Assembly (NCBI RefSeq): GCF_009664855.1
Contig: NZ_CP045928.1
Span: 5,178,331-5,242,330 of the forward strand
Origin: Flavobacterium sp. SLB02
Lineage (GTDB): Bacteria > Bacteroidota > Bacteroidia > Flavobacteriales > Flavobacteriaceae
Direction of reading: 5' to 3'
DNA: 64,000 nucleotides
Part shown: positions 34,255-43,318 of the stretch, piece after piece
Layout of the letters: each line of letters begins with the position of its first letter
How positions within the stretch are numbered: position 1 is the first letter of the stretch
Made by a program: the position numbers and the translations under genes
The notes under the pieces: model-generated
Seen by the model: the letters and a program-made list of their open reading frames with translations, nothing else
What the model was told of the DNA's origin: nothing
The model's database searches: none

Positions 34255-34482
34255 TCACTTTGTTTTGTTAATGTCATTTACCTGACGAATAACATTATAC
34301 AAGGCAAGTCCAACACCCAGCATTACAAAGATTGTATTATAATACACCTTTGGGCTTGGATGATTTTCATCTAACCATGTACCGAAATAAGAGAACACGA
34401 AAATAATAATTCCCATTTGAACAGGAATATTAATAAGCGGCATCCATTTATTCCTTCTGTTTTTGTTCGGTTCCTTTTCCAT
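34255..34482 (-). CDS. AtpZ/AtpI-family protein
   Basis: A 75-residue protein with two membrane helices: NIPVQMGIIIFVFSYFGTWLDE and YYNTIFVMLGVGLALYNVI. The FGTWLDE loop and the second-helix LGVGLALYNVIR are typical of the AtpZ/AtpI family found ahead of F-type ATPase operons. Such proteins assist F0 assembly. It overlaps the 3' end of the bactofilin gene by 35 bp in another frame. Confidence 0.85.
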   Translation of the reverse strand: MEKEPNKNRRNKWMPLINIPVQMGIIIFVFSYFGTWLDENHPSPKVYYNTIFVMLGVGLALYNVIRQVNDINKTK

Positions 34483-34861
34483 CTTTTAGCGTTACTTCTT
34501 TTGGATTATTTGTTAACATCGTACAAGTCGCTGTAAAATCGGCTCCTGGTTCGATAGACAGTTTTCCTACAGCAACTTCGCCATGAATTTGTGCAGATGC
34601 CTTTATATTAAGTACTTCTAAAACTTTGATTTTTCCCTGAAATTCTCCTTCGATATCAGCATTATTACAAACAATTTCTCCTCTTACAACGCCTGAGGCG
34701 CCTATCACTAATTTTCCTTGCGAAGTAAAGTTTCCTATCAATTCGCCGTCTAATCTAAAATCGGCTTTAGAAACAATATCACCTATTATAGAGGTGCCTT
34801 CTACAATTCTGTTTGTTTTACCTAAGAGTTCTGTTCCGTTTTTTTTAACTTTATCAAACAT
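34448..34861 (-). CDS. Bactofilin (polymer-forming cytoskeletal protein)
   Basis: A 137-residue protein with the bactofilin beta-helix: repeated short strands such as IIGDIVSKADFRLDGELIGNF, GKLVIGASGVVRGEIVC, and NIKASAQIHGEVAVGKLSI, flanked by short disordered ends. Bactofilins polymerise without nucleotide and shape or organise the envelope. It starts 12 bp after sprE, and together with sprE it may connect envelope organisation to gliding and secretion. That link is inferred. Confidence 0.9.
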   Translation of the reverse strand: MFDKVKKNGTELLGKTNRIVEGTSIIGDIVSKADFRLDGELIGNFTSQGKLVIGASGVVRGEIVCNNADIEGEFQGKIKVLEVLNIKASAQIHGEVAVGKLSIEPGADFTATCTMLTNNPKEVTLKDGKGTEQKQKE

Positions 34862-34872
34862 GATTATGGGGA

Positions 34873-37485
34873 TTATGGGGTTTTGGGGGCTAAGTAGGCT
34901 TCGAGATTTTTCTTAATCTGGATCAATTTATAATTATCACTTGAGATGATAATTGGCTGATTTGATATTTGATACTTTTTATCATCTCTAAAAACTCCGG
35001 AAATATCCTTGGCATAAGCCTCTGATTTTAAACCATGAACAACTATAAAACTTTCTGTTCTGTTGTATCTGTCGAAAGATGTGGTTAATCTTTCATAATT
35101 TTCAACTAACAAAAATACTTTAATCGCTTCTTCGATTTTTTTACGGGTTTTAGAATCGTTATTAGGAACTAAATATAAAATTTTCCAGTTTTTGCTATCA
35201 ACTGATGTAAAATCTAGTTTTTCTAAACCTGGAATTTGCTTTTCCAGAATTTCTCTTGCATTTTTACCTTCGTCGCTATTTGGATAATTATCCGCAACAT
35301 TCTCTAAACCATTTTTATACGCTGCAAGACCATTTACCTTTCCTAAAGTGTTTGCTTTAAGTAATTCATATTTAGAAACAATTTCGTCACCAGAATATTG
35401 ATTGATCAGATTATCAATATTATCTAAAACGGTGTCAAACTGTTCTTCCTGAAATAGTTTGTACCATTTTTGATACTCTTTATCTGCAGATGCCAAATCT
35501 TCTGAGTTGGTATTATTTAAAATTTGTGCGTATCTCGAATTTGGATATTTAGAACTGATATCCATTTTTATAGCTTCAGCTTTTGCCGGATTTGTAATCT
35601 GGTATATTTTGTACAAATTATACATCGATGGCAAAATCAATTTTTCCTCCGGATTATTTTTTAATAGCTGTTCTAATTTAGCACTTGCCAAATTATATTC
35701 CTTGAATTTCTCTTTATAAATAAGTCCTAATTGATAATATGCGAAATTACGTTCTACTCCAATACTATCTATGGCAGATTGTGTTTTTGGAAGCTGTTTT
35801 TCATAAAAAGCAGTTGTATATTTTTCGACAACAATAGAATCTTTTAGTTTATCTGCCGCTTCCTGAGCAATACTTAATGAATCGTTCATCGCAGCATTAT
35901 TTGCAGATTTTACTGCAGCCAATCTCCAATTTCCGCCCAAAGTTCTATTACCCCACAATTTCTTGAATTGCAGTTTTCCGTAAGCAACTGTTGTTGGGTT
36001 ATAAAAATAAAAAGTACTGGCAGAATTGTTTCCAGACGGTGGCAGAATACCTTCAGGATCAGAAGGTGGTTTTCCTAAAGAATTTGGATTTACAGCAGTT
36101 GGCTCATTACCCAAATTTGTATTACGATCTATATTGGCTAATCGTTCCTTTTCTCTTTCTTCTAAAATACGTTTTGCTTCGTCTTTCTTTTTAAGCTCTG
36201 CAATGTAATTTTCAAAGTATAATTTTCTGTCGGGTGCCGGTAAACCATATACCTTAATTATACTGTCGTTTCGTTTTGCAATTCCTTCATACTTAATTAC
36301 GTTATCCAGATTTTTTCTGTTTTTTTGGATAAACGCATATTCCCTTGTTTTAGGGTCCAGTTTTACCAATGTACTGTCATAGTATTTGGCAGCCATTGTA
36401 TAATCTGTATTTTTAAAATACATGTTCCCAATATTGCGATAAGTCGAAGCTACTAAATACGGATCTTTAGATTTCCTGAACAAAGATTTATTATAGAATA
36501 TAAGCGCACTATCCTGTACCTTATAGTTATCATAAAAAACACCCATTTGATAAAAAAGGATATCATAATAAGGTCGGTTTTCACGGTCTGTAACCAGATC
36601 ATTAAATGCTTTTAGAAACAATTGCTTATTATCCTTATCGTAATCAAACATTTCGGCTTTTTTTGCATAAGCATGCATCATATATTTACGATCGGCTTTT
36701 CGATTCATATCGATTACCCCATCATAAAAATAATTTGCGCTGTCTTTTTTTCCGGCTTCCTGATACATCTGGCCCAAAATAAAACGGTAACGCGCTCTCT
36801 CTTCGTTTACTTTTGTAAATTCTTCGGCAATTCTCAATTTCGCAACAGCACTGTCTTTTTGTTCTAAATTTAAAAAAGCTTCCGCTAATAAAGCATTTGC
36901 GTCTGAAAAAGTCTGTTTATCTAAATCTGTATTTTTTAATAAGAGTTTAATGTTCTTTAAAACAATAGCGTCATTTCCTAAACGCATATTTGTTTTTTCG
37001 CGCCAGATTTTTGCTGTATAAATATTACTGCTATTAGGATATTTATATAAAATATAATTGAATGCTTCAAGAGCCGGAATAAAGCGCTGATCATAATATC
37101 GCGCTTTTCCAAGCATTAAATAAGCTTCATCGATTTGTGAATTTCGCTCTCTTCCTCCAATATTCATGGAGTGTTTCTGGATGGCTTTTGTTGCTTTGGT
37201 TTCTGCCTTTTCAAAATCAGGATTTTTAGCTTTTTCTTCTTCAGAAAAATTTTCATCAACCTGCATTTTTTCGATAGGCAAAGTCTTCCAGAAATTATCC
37301 TGATTATTGGCCTGTATGGACTTTAATCCTTTATCCAGGCCAATACCGCCGTTGTACAAAATATTATATTTTGTACTTAAGGCATGTGAATTTCTAGACA
37401 AAAAAGTGTTTTTCTTGGTAGAACAGGCTATCAAAAGAAACAAAAAGACCAGAAAAAAACTATATTTAAGAGTATTCTTTTTCAA
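34873..37485 (-). CDS. sprE: SprE/PorW-type TPR lipoprotein of gliding and type IX secretion
   Basis: An 870-residue protein. The lipoprotein signal ends LLIACST (Cys21). The mature chain starts with SRNSHALSTKYNILYNGG, which I recognise from SprE/PorW. It is TPR-rich along most of its length (YLMLGKARYYDQRFIPALEAFNYIL, YRNIGNMYFKNTDYTMAAKYY). A low-complexity linker (about 455-485) separates the N- and C-terminal TPR blocks. SprE is needed for T9SS-dependent secretion of gliding adhesins in F. johnsoniae, where it also lies close to atp genes. The adjacent bactofilin is transcribed in the same direction. Confidence 0.88.
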   Translation of the reverse strand: MKKNTLKYSFFLVFLFLLIACSTKKNTFLSRNSHALSTKYNILYNGGIGLDKGLKSIQANNQDNFWKTLPIEKMQVDENFSEEEKAKNPDFEKAETKATKAIQKHSMNIGGRERNSQIDEAYLMLGKARYYDQRFIPALEAFNYILYKYPNSSNIYTAKIWREKTNMRLGNDAIVLKNIKLLLKNTDLDKQTFSDANALLAEAFLNLEQKDSAVAKLRIAEEFTKVNEERARYRFILGQMYQEAGKKDSANYFYDGVIDMNRKADRKYMMHAYAKKAEMFDYDKDNKQLFLKAFNDLVTDRENRPYYDILFYQMGVFYDNYKVQDSALIFYNKSLFRKSKDPYLVASTYRNIGNMYFKNTDYTMAAKYYDSTLVKLDPKTREYAFIQKNRKNLDNVIKYEGIAKRNDSIIKVYGLPAPDRKLYFENYIAELKKKDEAKRILEEREKERLANIDRNTNLGNEPTAVNPNSLGKPPSDPEGILPPSGNNSASTFYFYNPTTVAYGKLQFKKLWGNRTLGGNWRLAAVKSANNAAMNDSLSIAQEAADKLKDSIVVEKYTTAFYEKQLPKTQSAIDSIGVERNFAYYQLGLIYKEKFKEYNLASAKLEQLLKNNPEEKLILPSMYNLYKIYQITNPAKAEAIKMDISSKYPNSRYAQILNNTNSEDLASADKEYQKWYKLFQEEQFDTVLDNIDNLINQYSGDEIVSKYELLKANTLGKVNGLAAYKNGLENVADNYPNSDEGKNAREILEKQIPGLEKLDFTSVDSKNWKILYLVPNNDSKTRKKIEEAIKVFLLVENYERLTTSFDRYNRTESFIVVHGLKSEAYAKDISGVFRDDKKYQISNQPIIISSDNYKLIQIKKNLEAYLAPKTP

Positions 37486-37574
37486 TAGAAAAGAGTTTAA
37501 ATCAATTAACTTCTAAAATGTACTTTTAGTATATTGACTTGTAAAAATACGCTTCTTTTTGAAATATAGAATAT

Positions 37575-38270
37575 TTAAACCGCAAAAAACGATTCCAGTT
37601 CTTGTAAGGTTTCTTTTGAAGTTTGAATATCTTTCACCACTTCACCTTTGTTAAGTGCCACAATTCTGTCGCAAACCTCTACTGTATGCAGCAAATCATG
37701 ACTGGAAACCAGTACTGTAACATTTGGATTATCGGCTAAATCTTTTATTATTTTTTTTAATCGGCTTACAGTTGTTGGATCTAAATTTGCAAAAGGTTCG
37801 TCCAGGATTACCACTTCAGGATTTCCTATAAGTGTGGCAATTATCCCCACTTTTTTCTGATTTCCTTTTGATAAATCTCTTAAATATTTTTTGTTATTCA
37901 GGATTTCTCCATTAAAAAATTCTTCATGCTGCTTCAATAAAGCATCTATATCGGCTTTATTTTGATGGCGTAAATCTCCAATAAAATAGAAGTATTCTTC
38001 TGGTGTTAAATATCCAATCAGGAAACTTTCATCAAGAAAAGATCCGGTAAAAGATTTCCAGTTTTCGCTGGCATTTACCTGAATAGAATTACTTGTAATA
38101 TTACCTGTCGAAGGCTGAATAAGGTCTAATAATAAACTAAAGAAAGTCGTTTTTCCCGCTCCGTTATTACCCACTAAACCAAAGCTCTGTCCTTTTGGAA
38201 TCTCAAGGTTGTTAATGTTTAAAACTGTTGTTCCGTTATATTTTTTTGAAAGTTGATTTACTTGTATCAT
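37575..38270 (-). CDS. ABC transporter ATP-binding protein
   Basis: A 231-residue ATPase. Walker A is GNNGAGKTT (34-42), the signature is LSKGNQKKVG (in place of LSGGQ), Walker B is VVILDEPFANLDP, and the switch His is in VLVSSHD. It partners with the large DUF5687 permease just upstream in the same operon. LSKGNQ-type signatures are common in export-type ABC-2 systems. The substrate is unknown. Confidence 0.92.
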   Translation of the reverse strand: MIQVNQLSKKYNGTTVLNINNLEIPKGQSFGLVGNNGAGKTTFFSLLLDLIQPSTGNITSNSIQVNASENWKSFTGSFLDESFLIGYLTPEEYFYFIGDLRHQNKADIDALLKQHEEFFNGEILNNKKYLRDLSKGNQKKVGIIATLIGNPEVVILDEPFANLDPTTVSRLKKIIKDLADNPNVTVLVSSHDLLHTVEVCDRIVALNKGEVVKDIQTSKETLQELESFFAV

Positions 38271-38383
38271 GATGATGTTAGATTTTATATTGCTGATTTA
38301 GATTTAAAAATCTCCAGCATGTTTTTTAATATTCCGATTTTATTTGATAAATTATTTCATTATCAAATTGACCTATTTTCTAA

Positions 38384-39844
38384 TTAGTTCTTTTGTTTAT
38401 AAGCACTTATCGTACTGTATTTTTCGATTTTATATCTTTTTTCGATTAATGAAAATACCTTGTCTTTTAAGATAAAACCTAAAACTCCGGCACCAGCAAC
38501 TAATGCTAATCCGATGGTTTTGTTTCCTAAATAAAGACCAATTGCATAGAGTCCTAATGGCAATAATAATTTTGGCAAAGTCAATAACATGGCACTAACA
38601 TTAAAGGCTTTTTTGTCTCCAAAAGCACCGCCGGCCGAACTTAAATCGATAGGCGTTTTTGTAAATGCTCCGCCCAGAAGTACTAAGTGAGAGTTTACCC
38701 CAATGTTATAAATGGCTCCAATAACGATAGTTAGATAAATTTCCCATCCGAAGAAAAGATAAAAGGAGGCAATTATGGTTGAAATAATGGTACCAATAAC
38801 AATCAGCCACCATTTTGAAGTAATATAACCACGATACGGAATGTTTTGTGTCATCATTAATTGATAATACGAACTATCCCAACTTGGCACAAACTGACCA
38901 AAGACGAATAAAAATCCTCCCGAAACAAAGATTCCGGCAAAAATATGCATGACCTCTGGCTGATGCGTGTTTCCGAAAAATATAAAACCGTAGAACAAAA
39001 AGAAGATACTCATAAATATGGTAGTTTTTGACCTTTTGTTTCTCTTAATCAGTTTGATATCATTTTTTAGAAAGGTTCCTAAAGTTCCAAACTGATTCAG
39101 CCATGAAAGGTTTTCGGTTCTAGCGATATCTTCTTTTTTAGAAAGTCCGGCATCCAAAAACAGATTGTTTTTGAAATACTTAAAGGTAAATGCATACAAT
39201 CCGGCTAATAGCAAAAGTGGAATTATAAAGAGTCCTTTTGTGGCATAAAATCCCTGAAAAACAGGTGTTGTAAATGTCGTAATATCAAATATTTTATAAT
39301 ATTGCGCAGCTGCCAAAGCCATAATTATTGCTATAAAAACAACAAATAATTTATCGATATTACTTAAAATAATATTCAGAAAATTGTTGATATATACTAA
39401 GGAAAATGCCGCTAAAAGCCAAAAAATAATTCCTGTAATATCATAACCTTCCATGGCTAGCACAATCGAAAAGGGAATGAAGAAAAGGGCATGAACCCAG
39501 TTAAAAAAAGACAAAGCTGTTTTGCCTAATGAGAAATGAACAATGGTTGGTTTTTTGAAAGGTAAAACCAATAATGGTTTGATATTCATTACCGGAATTG
39601 CCTGCATTAACAAGCGTACTACAAGATCAAACAAAAAATAATAAATTAGAAATTGATTGATAGTCGATAAGGGTTCGAGATTCATTTTTCGTAATACATA
39701 AAATGCTCCAACGCCCATCCCGATAAAAAGTACCGAGAAATAGACCATCAAAAAACCCATTAAAATTTTCATTGCCACATTAGTACCAAAGGATGCAGAT
39801 CTGGTAAAGGCCTTCCATTCGAGATAAATAAACTTTTTAATCAT
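38384..39844 (-). CDS. DUF5687 ABC-type permease
   Basis: A 486-residue membrane protein with about twelve hydrophobic segments, starting IKKFIYLEWKAFTRSASFGTNVA. This resembles DUF5687, a Bacteroidota permease family that pairs with ABC ATPases. The pairing with the following ATPase gene (114 bp away) supports an ABC-2-type exporter. I start at the ATG at 39844. The in-frame TTG at 39880 belongs to a -7 box (TACATTTG) and is unlikely to be translated. Confidence 0.82.
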   Translation of the reverse strand: MIKKFIYLEWKAFTRSASFGTNVAMKILMGFLMVYFSVLFIGMGVGAFYVLRKMNLEPLSTINQFLIYYFLFDLVVRLLMQAIPVMNIKPLLVLPFKKPTIVHFSLGKTALSFFNWVHALFFIPFSIVLAMEGYDITGIIFWLLAAFSLVYINNFLNIILSNIDKLFVVFIAIIMALAAAQYYKIFDITTFTTPVFQGFYATKGLFIIPLLLLAGLYAFTFKYFKNNLFLDAGLSKKEDIARTENLSWLNQFGTLGTFLKNDIKLIKRNKRSKTTIFMSIFFLFYGFIFFGNTHQPEVMHIFAGIFVSGGFLFVFGQFVPSWDSSYYQLMMTQNIPYRGYITSKWWLIVIGTIISTIIASFYLFFGWEIYLTIVIGAIYNIGVNSHLVLLGGAFTKTPIDLSSAGGAFGDKKAFNVSAMLLTLPKLLLPLGLYAIGLYLGNKTIGLALVAGAGVLGFILKDKVFSLIEKRYKIEKYSTISAYKQKN

Positions 39845-39877
39845 GGTTATTTGGTTTTCAGTTTTGTAGTAAGAGAT

Positions 39878-39885
39878 CAAATGTA
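39878..39885 (-). promoter_or_regulatory. -7 box TACATTTG for the ABC exporter operon
   Basis: A perfect TAnnTTTG on the minus strand, 33 bases ahead of the ATG. It is divergent from the reductase promoter 64 bases away. Confidence 0.5.
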
Positions 39886-39948
39886 GCTAAACGTTACAAA
39901 AAAAGTTAAAAATAATTATTTCGTGCCTGACATTTAATCTCCGTTTGC

Positions 39949-39956
39949 TACTTTTG
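39949..39956 (+). promoter_or_regulatory. -7 box TACTTTTG for the reductase gene
   Basis: A perfect TAnnTTTG, 16 bases before the ATG at 39973. The -33 element is weak (TTTCG). Confidence 0.5.
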
Positions 39957-39972
39957 CATAAAATATACAATC

Positions 39973-41025
39973 ATGCCTTCATTCTTAAAACTTATAATTA
40001 AAGAGGTAAAACGCGAAACAAGCGACGCGGTTTCTGTACTTTTTAATGTTCCCGAAGAACTAAAACCAGACTATAAATTTATAGCCGGGCAATACATAAA
40101 TTTAAAATTAACTCTTGATAATCAAGAAATTCGTCGTGCATATTCTATTTGTTCTGCACCAGAAAGCGGCGAATTGCGAATTGCAGTAAAAGCAGTAAAA
40201 AACGGTTTGTTTTCTCAATTTGCAAATACAAGACTTAAAGCCGGTGATGTTCTTGAAGTAGGTCATCCTGAAGGGGTATTTACTTTTGAACCAGATGCTG
40301 AAAGACAAAAAAATTACGCAGCTTTTGTTGCCGGAAGCGGAATAACTCCTGTTCTTTCGATCATAAAATCGGTTTTGAAAAGTGAGCCAAAAAGTTCATT
40401 TGTATTAGTTTATGGAAATAAAACGCCTGAAGAAACTATTTTTTACCAGGAATTACATGATTTGCAATTACAATATGTAGGTCGTTTTTTCGTGCATTAT
40501 GTTTTTAGTCAGGCTAAAGCCGAAAATGCTTTGTTTGGAAGAATCGAAAAATCGGCAGTGAATTTTGTTCTGAACAACAAACACAAAGAATTACAATTTG
40601 ATAAATTTTTCTTGTGCGGACCTGAAGAAATGATCAATACGGTTTCTGCAATTTTGAAAGAGAAAAACGTAAAAGAATCAGCGATTAAGTTTGAGCTTTT
40701 TACTTCTTCATCTCAGGAAAATGAAATAAAAGCTTCATTAGAAGGACATACAAAAATCACTGTTTTAGTAGATGATGACGAAGTTTCGTTCGAAATGTCT
40801 CAAAAACAAACGATACTAGATGCAGCTTTAAAACAAGGAATCGACGCTCCATATTCTTGTCAGGGTGGAATTTGCAGCAGCTGTCTTGCTCGTGTAACTT
40901 CAGGAAGTGCCGAAATGACTAAAAACTCCATTTTGACAGATAAAGAAATTGCTGCAGGTTTGATTTTAACGTGTCAAGCGCATCCAACATCAGAGTCTAT
41001 TTATGTAGATTATGATGATGTGTAG
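39973..41025 (+). CDS. PaaE-like ferredoxin-NAD(P)H reductase with [2Fe-2S] domain
   Basis: A 350-residue flavoprotein reductase with three domains in order: FAD-binding barrel (about 1-105, RRAYSICSAPESGELRIAVK), NAD(P)-binding (about 105-235, FVAGSGITPVLSIIKS and FLCGPEEMI), and a C-terminal plant-type ferredoxin (about 260-350). The cluster Cys are C296-x4-C301-x2-C304 and C334. This layout matches PaaE/HCP-reductase-type enzymes that pass electrons from NAD(P)H to an oxygenase or other acceptor. No oxygenase gene is adjacent, so the partner is unknown. An imperfect T-rich hairpin follows. Confidence 0.9.
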   Translation: MPSFLKLIIKEVKRETSDAVSVLFNVPEELKPDYKFIAGQYINLKLTLDNQEIRRAYSICSAPESGELRIAVKAVKNGLFSQFANTRLKAGDVLEVGHPEGVFTFEPDAERQKNYAAFVAGSGITPVLSIIKSVLKSEPKSSFVLVYGNKTPEETIFYQELHDLQLQYVGRFFVHYVFSQAKAENALFGRIEKSAVNFVLNNKHKELQFDKFFLCGPEEMINTVSAILKEKNVKESAIKFELFTSSSQENEIKASLEGHTKITVLVDDDEVSFEMSQKQTILDAALKQGIDAPYSCQGGICSSCLARVTSGSAEMTKNSILTDKEIAAGLILTCQAHPTSESIYVDYDDV

Positions 41026-41049
41026 AGGTTAAGATTCCAAAAATATTTA

Positions 41050-41095
41050 AATTCCAAATTCCAAACTTACAATTGGGATTTGGATTTTTTTTTGT
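41050..41095 (+). terminator. Weak terminator-like hairpin after the reductase gene
   Basis: AAATTCCAAATTCC and GGGATTTGGATTT can pair with two mismatches and are followed by a run of T. It is related to the stronger copy at 42002-42052. Confidence 0.5.
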
Positions 41096-41138
41096 TTGAT
41101 AATTAGTAGCAATCTTTGCAAGATTGGAATTTATTTTT

Positions 41139-41447
41139 ATGAGATCTGTACGAGAAATTTTTAAAAGCAAGCAATCTCTTTTAGATGAACCTGAAGTTGA
41201 GAAACTTGTAGAATATTGCGAAGAACTTCAGGATGAAATTGTCGAGTTTAAATATCAAAAAACGAACAATAAAGAACTGGCGATGCTAGACATGCTCAAA
41301 GAAGTTATAAAAGGCTGTAATGCCATCGAAAAAGAGCAAATGGAGCACAAACGATTTGGTTTTGAAGCTCCTAATTATGAAGCTACGATTTCGAATCTTA
41401 AAAGTTATATTTACAGCAGATGTAGAGACGAGAAAATTTGGCTCTAG
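41139..41447 (+). CDS. Conserved hypothetical protein, helical, ~102 residues
   Basis: A 102-residue acidic, all-helix protein (for example SVREIFKSKQSLLDEPEVEKLVEYCEEL). There are three Cys (two in EYCEE and KGCNA, one in SRCRDE) but no known metal motif. It may form a helical bundle. I place the start at ATG 41139; the TTG at 41124 lies just after a near-consensus -7 box (AATCTTTG). No function is assigned. It shows no operon link to the following gene. Confidence 0.6.
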   Translation: MRSVREIFKSKQSLLDEPEVEKLVEYCEELQDEIVEFKYQKTNNKELAMLDMLKEVIKGCNAIEKEQMEHKRFGFEAPNYEATISNLKSYIYSRCRDEKIWL

Positions 41448-41588
41448 TTTAGATTGTAATAAAACCAAAATATTGCTAAAATATTGCCAAATTTTTATTA
41501 TATTAGAGGTGAAATTACGGTAATCGCAACCTCTTCTTTTGTGAGATTGTAGAGCTATCTCTGATTGTCAACCTAAAATTTAAATATT

Positions 41589-41984
41589 ATGGCAATGCAT
41601 CATTATCTCCGCCTCTCTTTTATTCTACTTTTTGTAATAACATCCTGCTTTTGTATTTACTTCATTATTAAAAAAAGAAGAAATCGAAAAGCACCTAAAT
41701 TACTTTCGGCAGAAAAATATCGTTCATCAATGATTGATAGAATGACAGAAATATCATCTAATGACAGTTTTTTTAATATTTGGCCTTATGTGAGTGAATT
41801 AAAAGCCGCTAAAATTTTATCGAAAAAAATTAAAGAATCTGAATTGGTTCATAAAGTTTACAGAAACTCAACCGAAGATTTTGAGCACATTTTGCTCGCT
41901 ACAGAAAAAGAAAATCATTTTGTAGAAGTTGTAGTCGATAGAAACAAAAAGAAAGCAATGGGATATCTTTTTCTTGATTTATAA
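41589..41984 (+). CDS. Hypothetical membrane-anchored protein
   Basis: A 131-residue protein with one N-terminal hydrophobic helix (about 7-28, LRLSFILLFVITSCFCIYFII) and a basic stop-transfer stretch (KKRRNRK). The C-terminal ~95 residues are soluble and mixed alpha/beta. A lipobox-like TSC is present inside the helix, but the surrounding residues argue for a plain membrane anchor. Unknown function; it may be a small Flavobacterium-specific protein. Confidence 0.55.
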   Translation: MAMHHYLRLSFILLFVITSCFCIYFIIKKRRNRKAPKLLSAEKYRSSMIDRMTEISSNDSFFNIWPYVSELKAAKILSKKIKESELVHKVYRNSTEDFEHILLATEKENHFVEVVVDRNKKKAMGYLFLDL

Positions 41985-42001
41985 AAAATTTAAAATCCAA
42001 T

Positions 42002-42052
42002 AAAAAAAATTCCAAATTCCAATTGTAAAAGTTGGAATTTGGAATTTTTTTA
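42002..42052. terminator. Perfect bidirectional terminator hairpin
   Basis: AAATTCCAAATTCCAA (42007-42022) pairs exactly with TTGGAATTTGGAATTT (42032-42047) around a 9-base loop, flanked by A-runs and T-runs. It serves the upstream plus-strand gene and the convergent GT9 gene. Confidence 0.85.
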
Positions 42053-42074
42053 TTGAGATTTAGTCTGCTATAAT

Positions 42075-43136
42075 TTACAAAAGACTCTGAATTTTATTTA
42101 CAATCTCATCCAGAAGTATGGTTCTCATTGCATCCTGATAGCCTTCGACAATTTTGTTTCCGTAGACCGATGTTGGCAATTGCGGATATTGATTTCGATC
42201 TGAAGTTAAAGCATTTTCCATCGTTTGATTGAAAGGCAAAAATCCTGCGTACGGATGTGTTGCGCCCCAAAGCGTGATTACTTTTAAACCCAACATTGCT
42301 GCAATATGAGCATTTCCGGAATCCATAGAAAGCATTACATCGAGATTGCTAATCAATTGTAATTCTTGCTGAAATTTAATTTTTCCAGCCATATTAATTA
42401 CATTTTCAAATGGTTTTGCAAATGAATCCAGAATTTCGATTTCTTTCTTTCCTCCTCCAAAAAGTAATATTTTATACTCTTTATTATCAGCCAGTTTTGC
42501 GATAACTTCCTGCATTAAATCCTGCGGATAAACCTTAGAATCATATTGTGCAAAAGGCGCAATACCAATTAATTTTGAGTTTTTATCGCCGATAATCTCG
42601 AGAATATCTGAGCTTAAAATTGCCTTTTCAGGAAATTCAGGATTAGATAAATCTAAAGGAAAACCAAGTTCTTCGAAGACTTTTGCATGTCTTTCGAACA
42701 TTGTTGGCAATTGCCTGAATACTTTATTTTCGGCGCGTGTTAGCTCTTTTTTACCTTCACGACCTTTATCAACTGTGGCTCTTTTTTTTCCGCTTAAAGC
42801 GAAAAGTAAACTCACGATTTTGGATCTTAAAACATTATGAAGATCTGCAAAAGCATCAATTTTGAGCTTTTTCACATCTCGGAACAATCTCAAAAGTCCT
42901 GAAAAACCTTTGTGTCTTTCTTTTTCATCAAAAGCAAAAAAGTTTAGATTTTGGATTCCGTCAAAAAATGGCTTGAAAAACGGACGTGAAATTACGGTAA
43001 TTTTTACCTCTGGATACTGTTTTACAAAGGTGCGTAAAACAGGAACCGTCATGGCGACATCTCCCATTGCGGAAAGTCTCATGACGGCTATATGCTTAAT
43101 TTTACTAGACAATTTCTTTATGTTTTTTAAATTCAA
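42075..43136 (-). CDS. Family 9 glycosyltransferase (heptosyltransferase-like)
   Basis: A 353-residue GT-B enzyme. The N-terminal strand and loop IAVMRLSAMGDVAMTVPVLRTF is the family hallmark, and the C-terminal nucleotide-sugar side has LMSMDSGNAHIAAMLGLKVITLWGATHP. It would add a heptose-like sugar in lipooligosaccharide core synthesis, though the donor is not provable. No ATG lies before the first core strand, so a TTG start (43136) or another near-cognate codon just upstream is likely. It runs with DUF4254 on the same strand. Confidence 0.85.
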   Translation of the reverse strand: MNLKNIKKLSSKIKHIAVMRLSAMGDVAMTVPVLRTFVKQYPEVKITVISRPFFKPFFDGIQNLNFFAFDEKERHKGFSGLLRLFRDVKKLKIDAFADLHNVLRSKIVSLLFALSGKKRATVDKGREGKKELTRAENKVFRQLPTMFERHAKVFEELGFPLDLSNPEFPEKAILSSDILEIIGDKNSKLIGIAPFAQYDSKVYPQDLMQEVIAKLADNKEYKILLFGGGKKEIEILDSFAKPFENVINMAGKIKFQQELQLISNLDVMLSMDSGNAHIAAMLGLKVITLWGATHPYAGFLPFNQTMENALTSDRNQYPQLPTSVYGNKIVEGYQDAMRTILLDEIVNKIQSLL

Positions 43137-43269
43137 GTCTTTTTCCGGTTCTGTGCTTTTAGCCCAGATTGAAATGAAAATCCCGGAGCAAAAAAAATAA
43201 AGTTTCTTGTTTAAAAAAAGCGACCAACGGAAGCTCTTTTTTGAACAATAGAAACTCTATTTTTTTGTG

Positions 43270-43287
43270 TCCCGATAGCTATCGGGA
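43270..43287. repeat. Palindrome TCCCGATAGCTATCGGGA, copy 3
   Basis: A perfect 18-bp palindrome between the DUF4254 and GT9 genes. It shares its core with copies at 7163 and 25284. Confidence 0.7.
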
Positions 43288-43318
43288 TGAAATGGAAAGC
43301 CGGAAATAGCTCCAGTAA

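Noticed and set aside
34448-34482. Frameshift between bactofilin and AtpZ
   Set aside because: Both proteins have complete, separate family domains. The 35-bp overlap is simple coding overlap.
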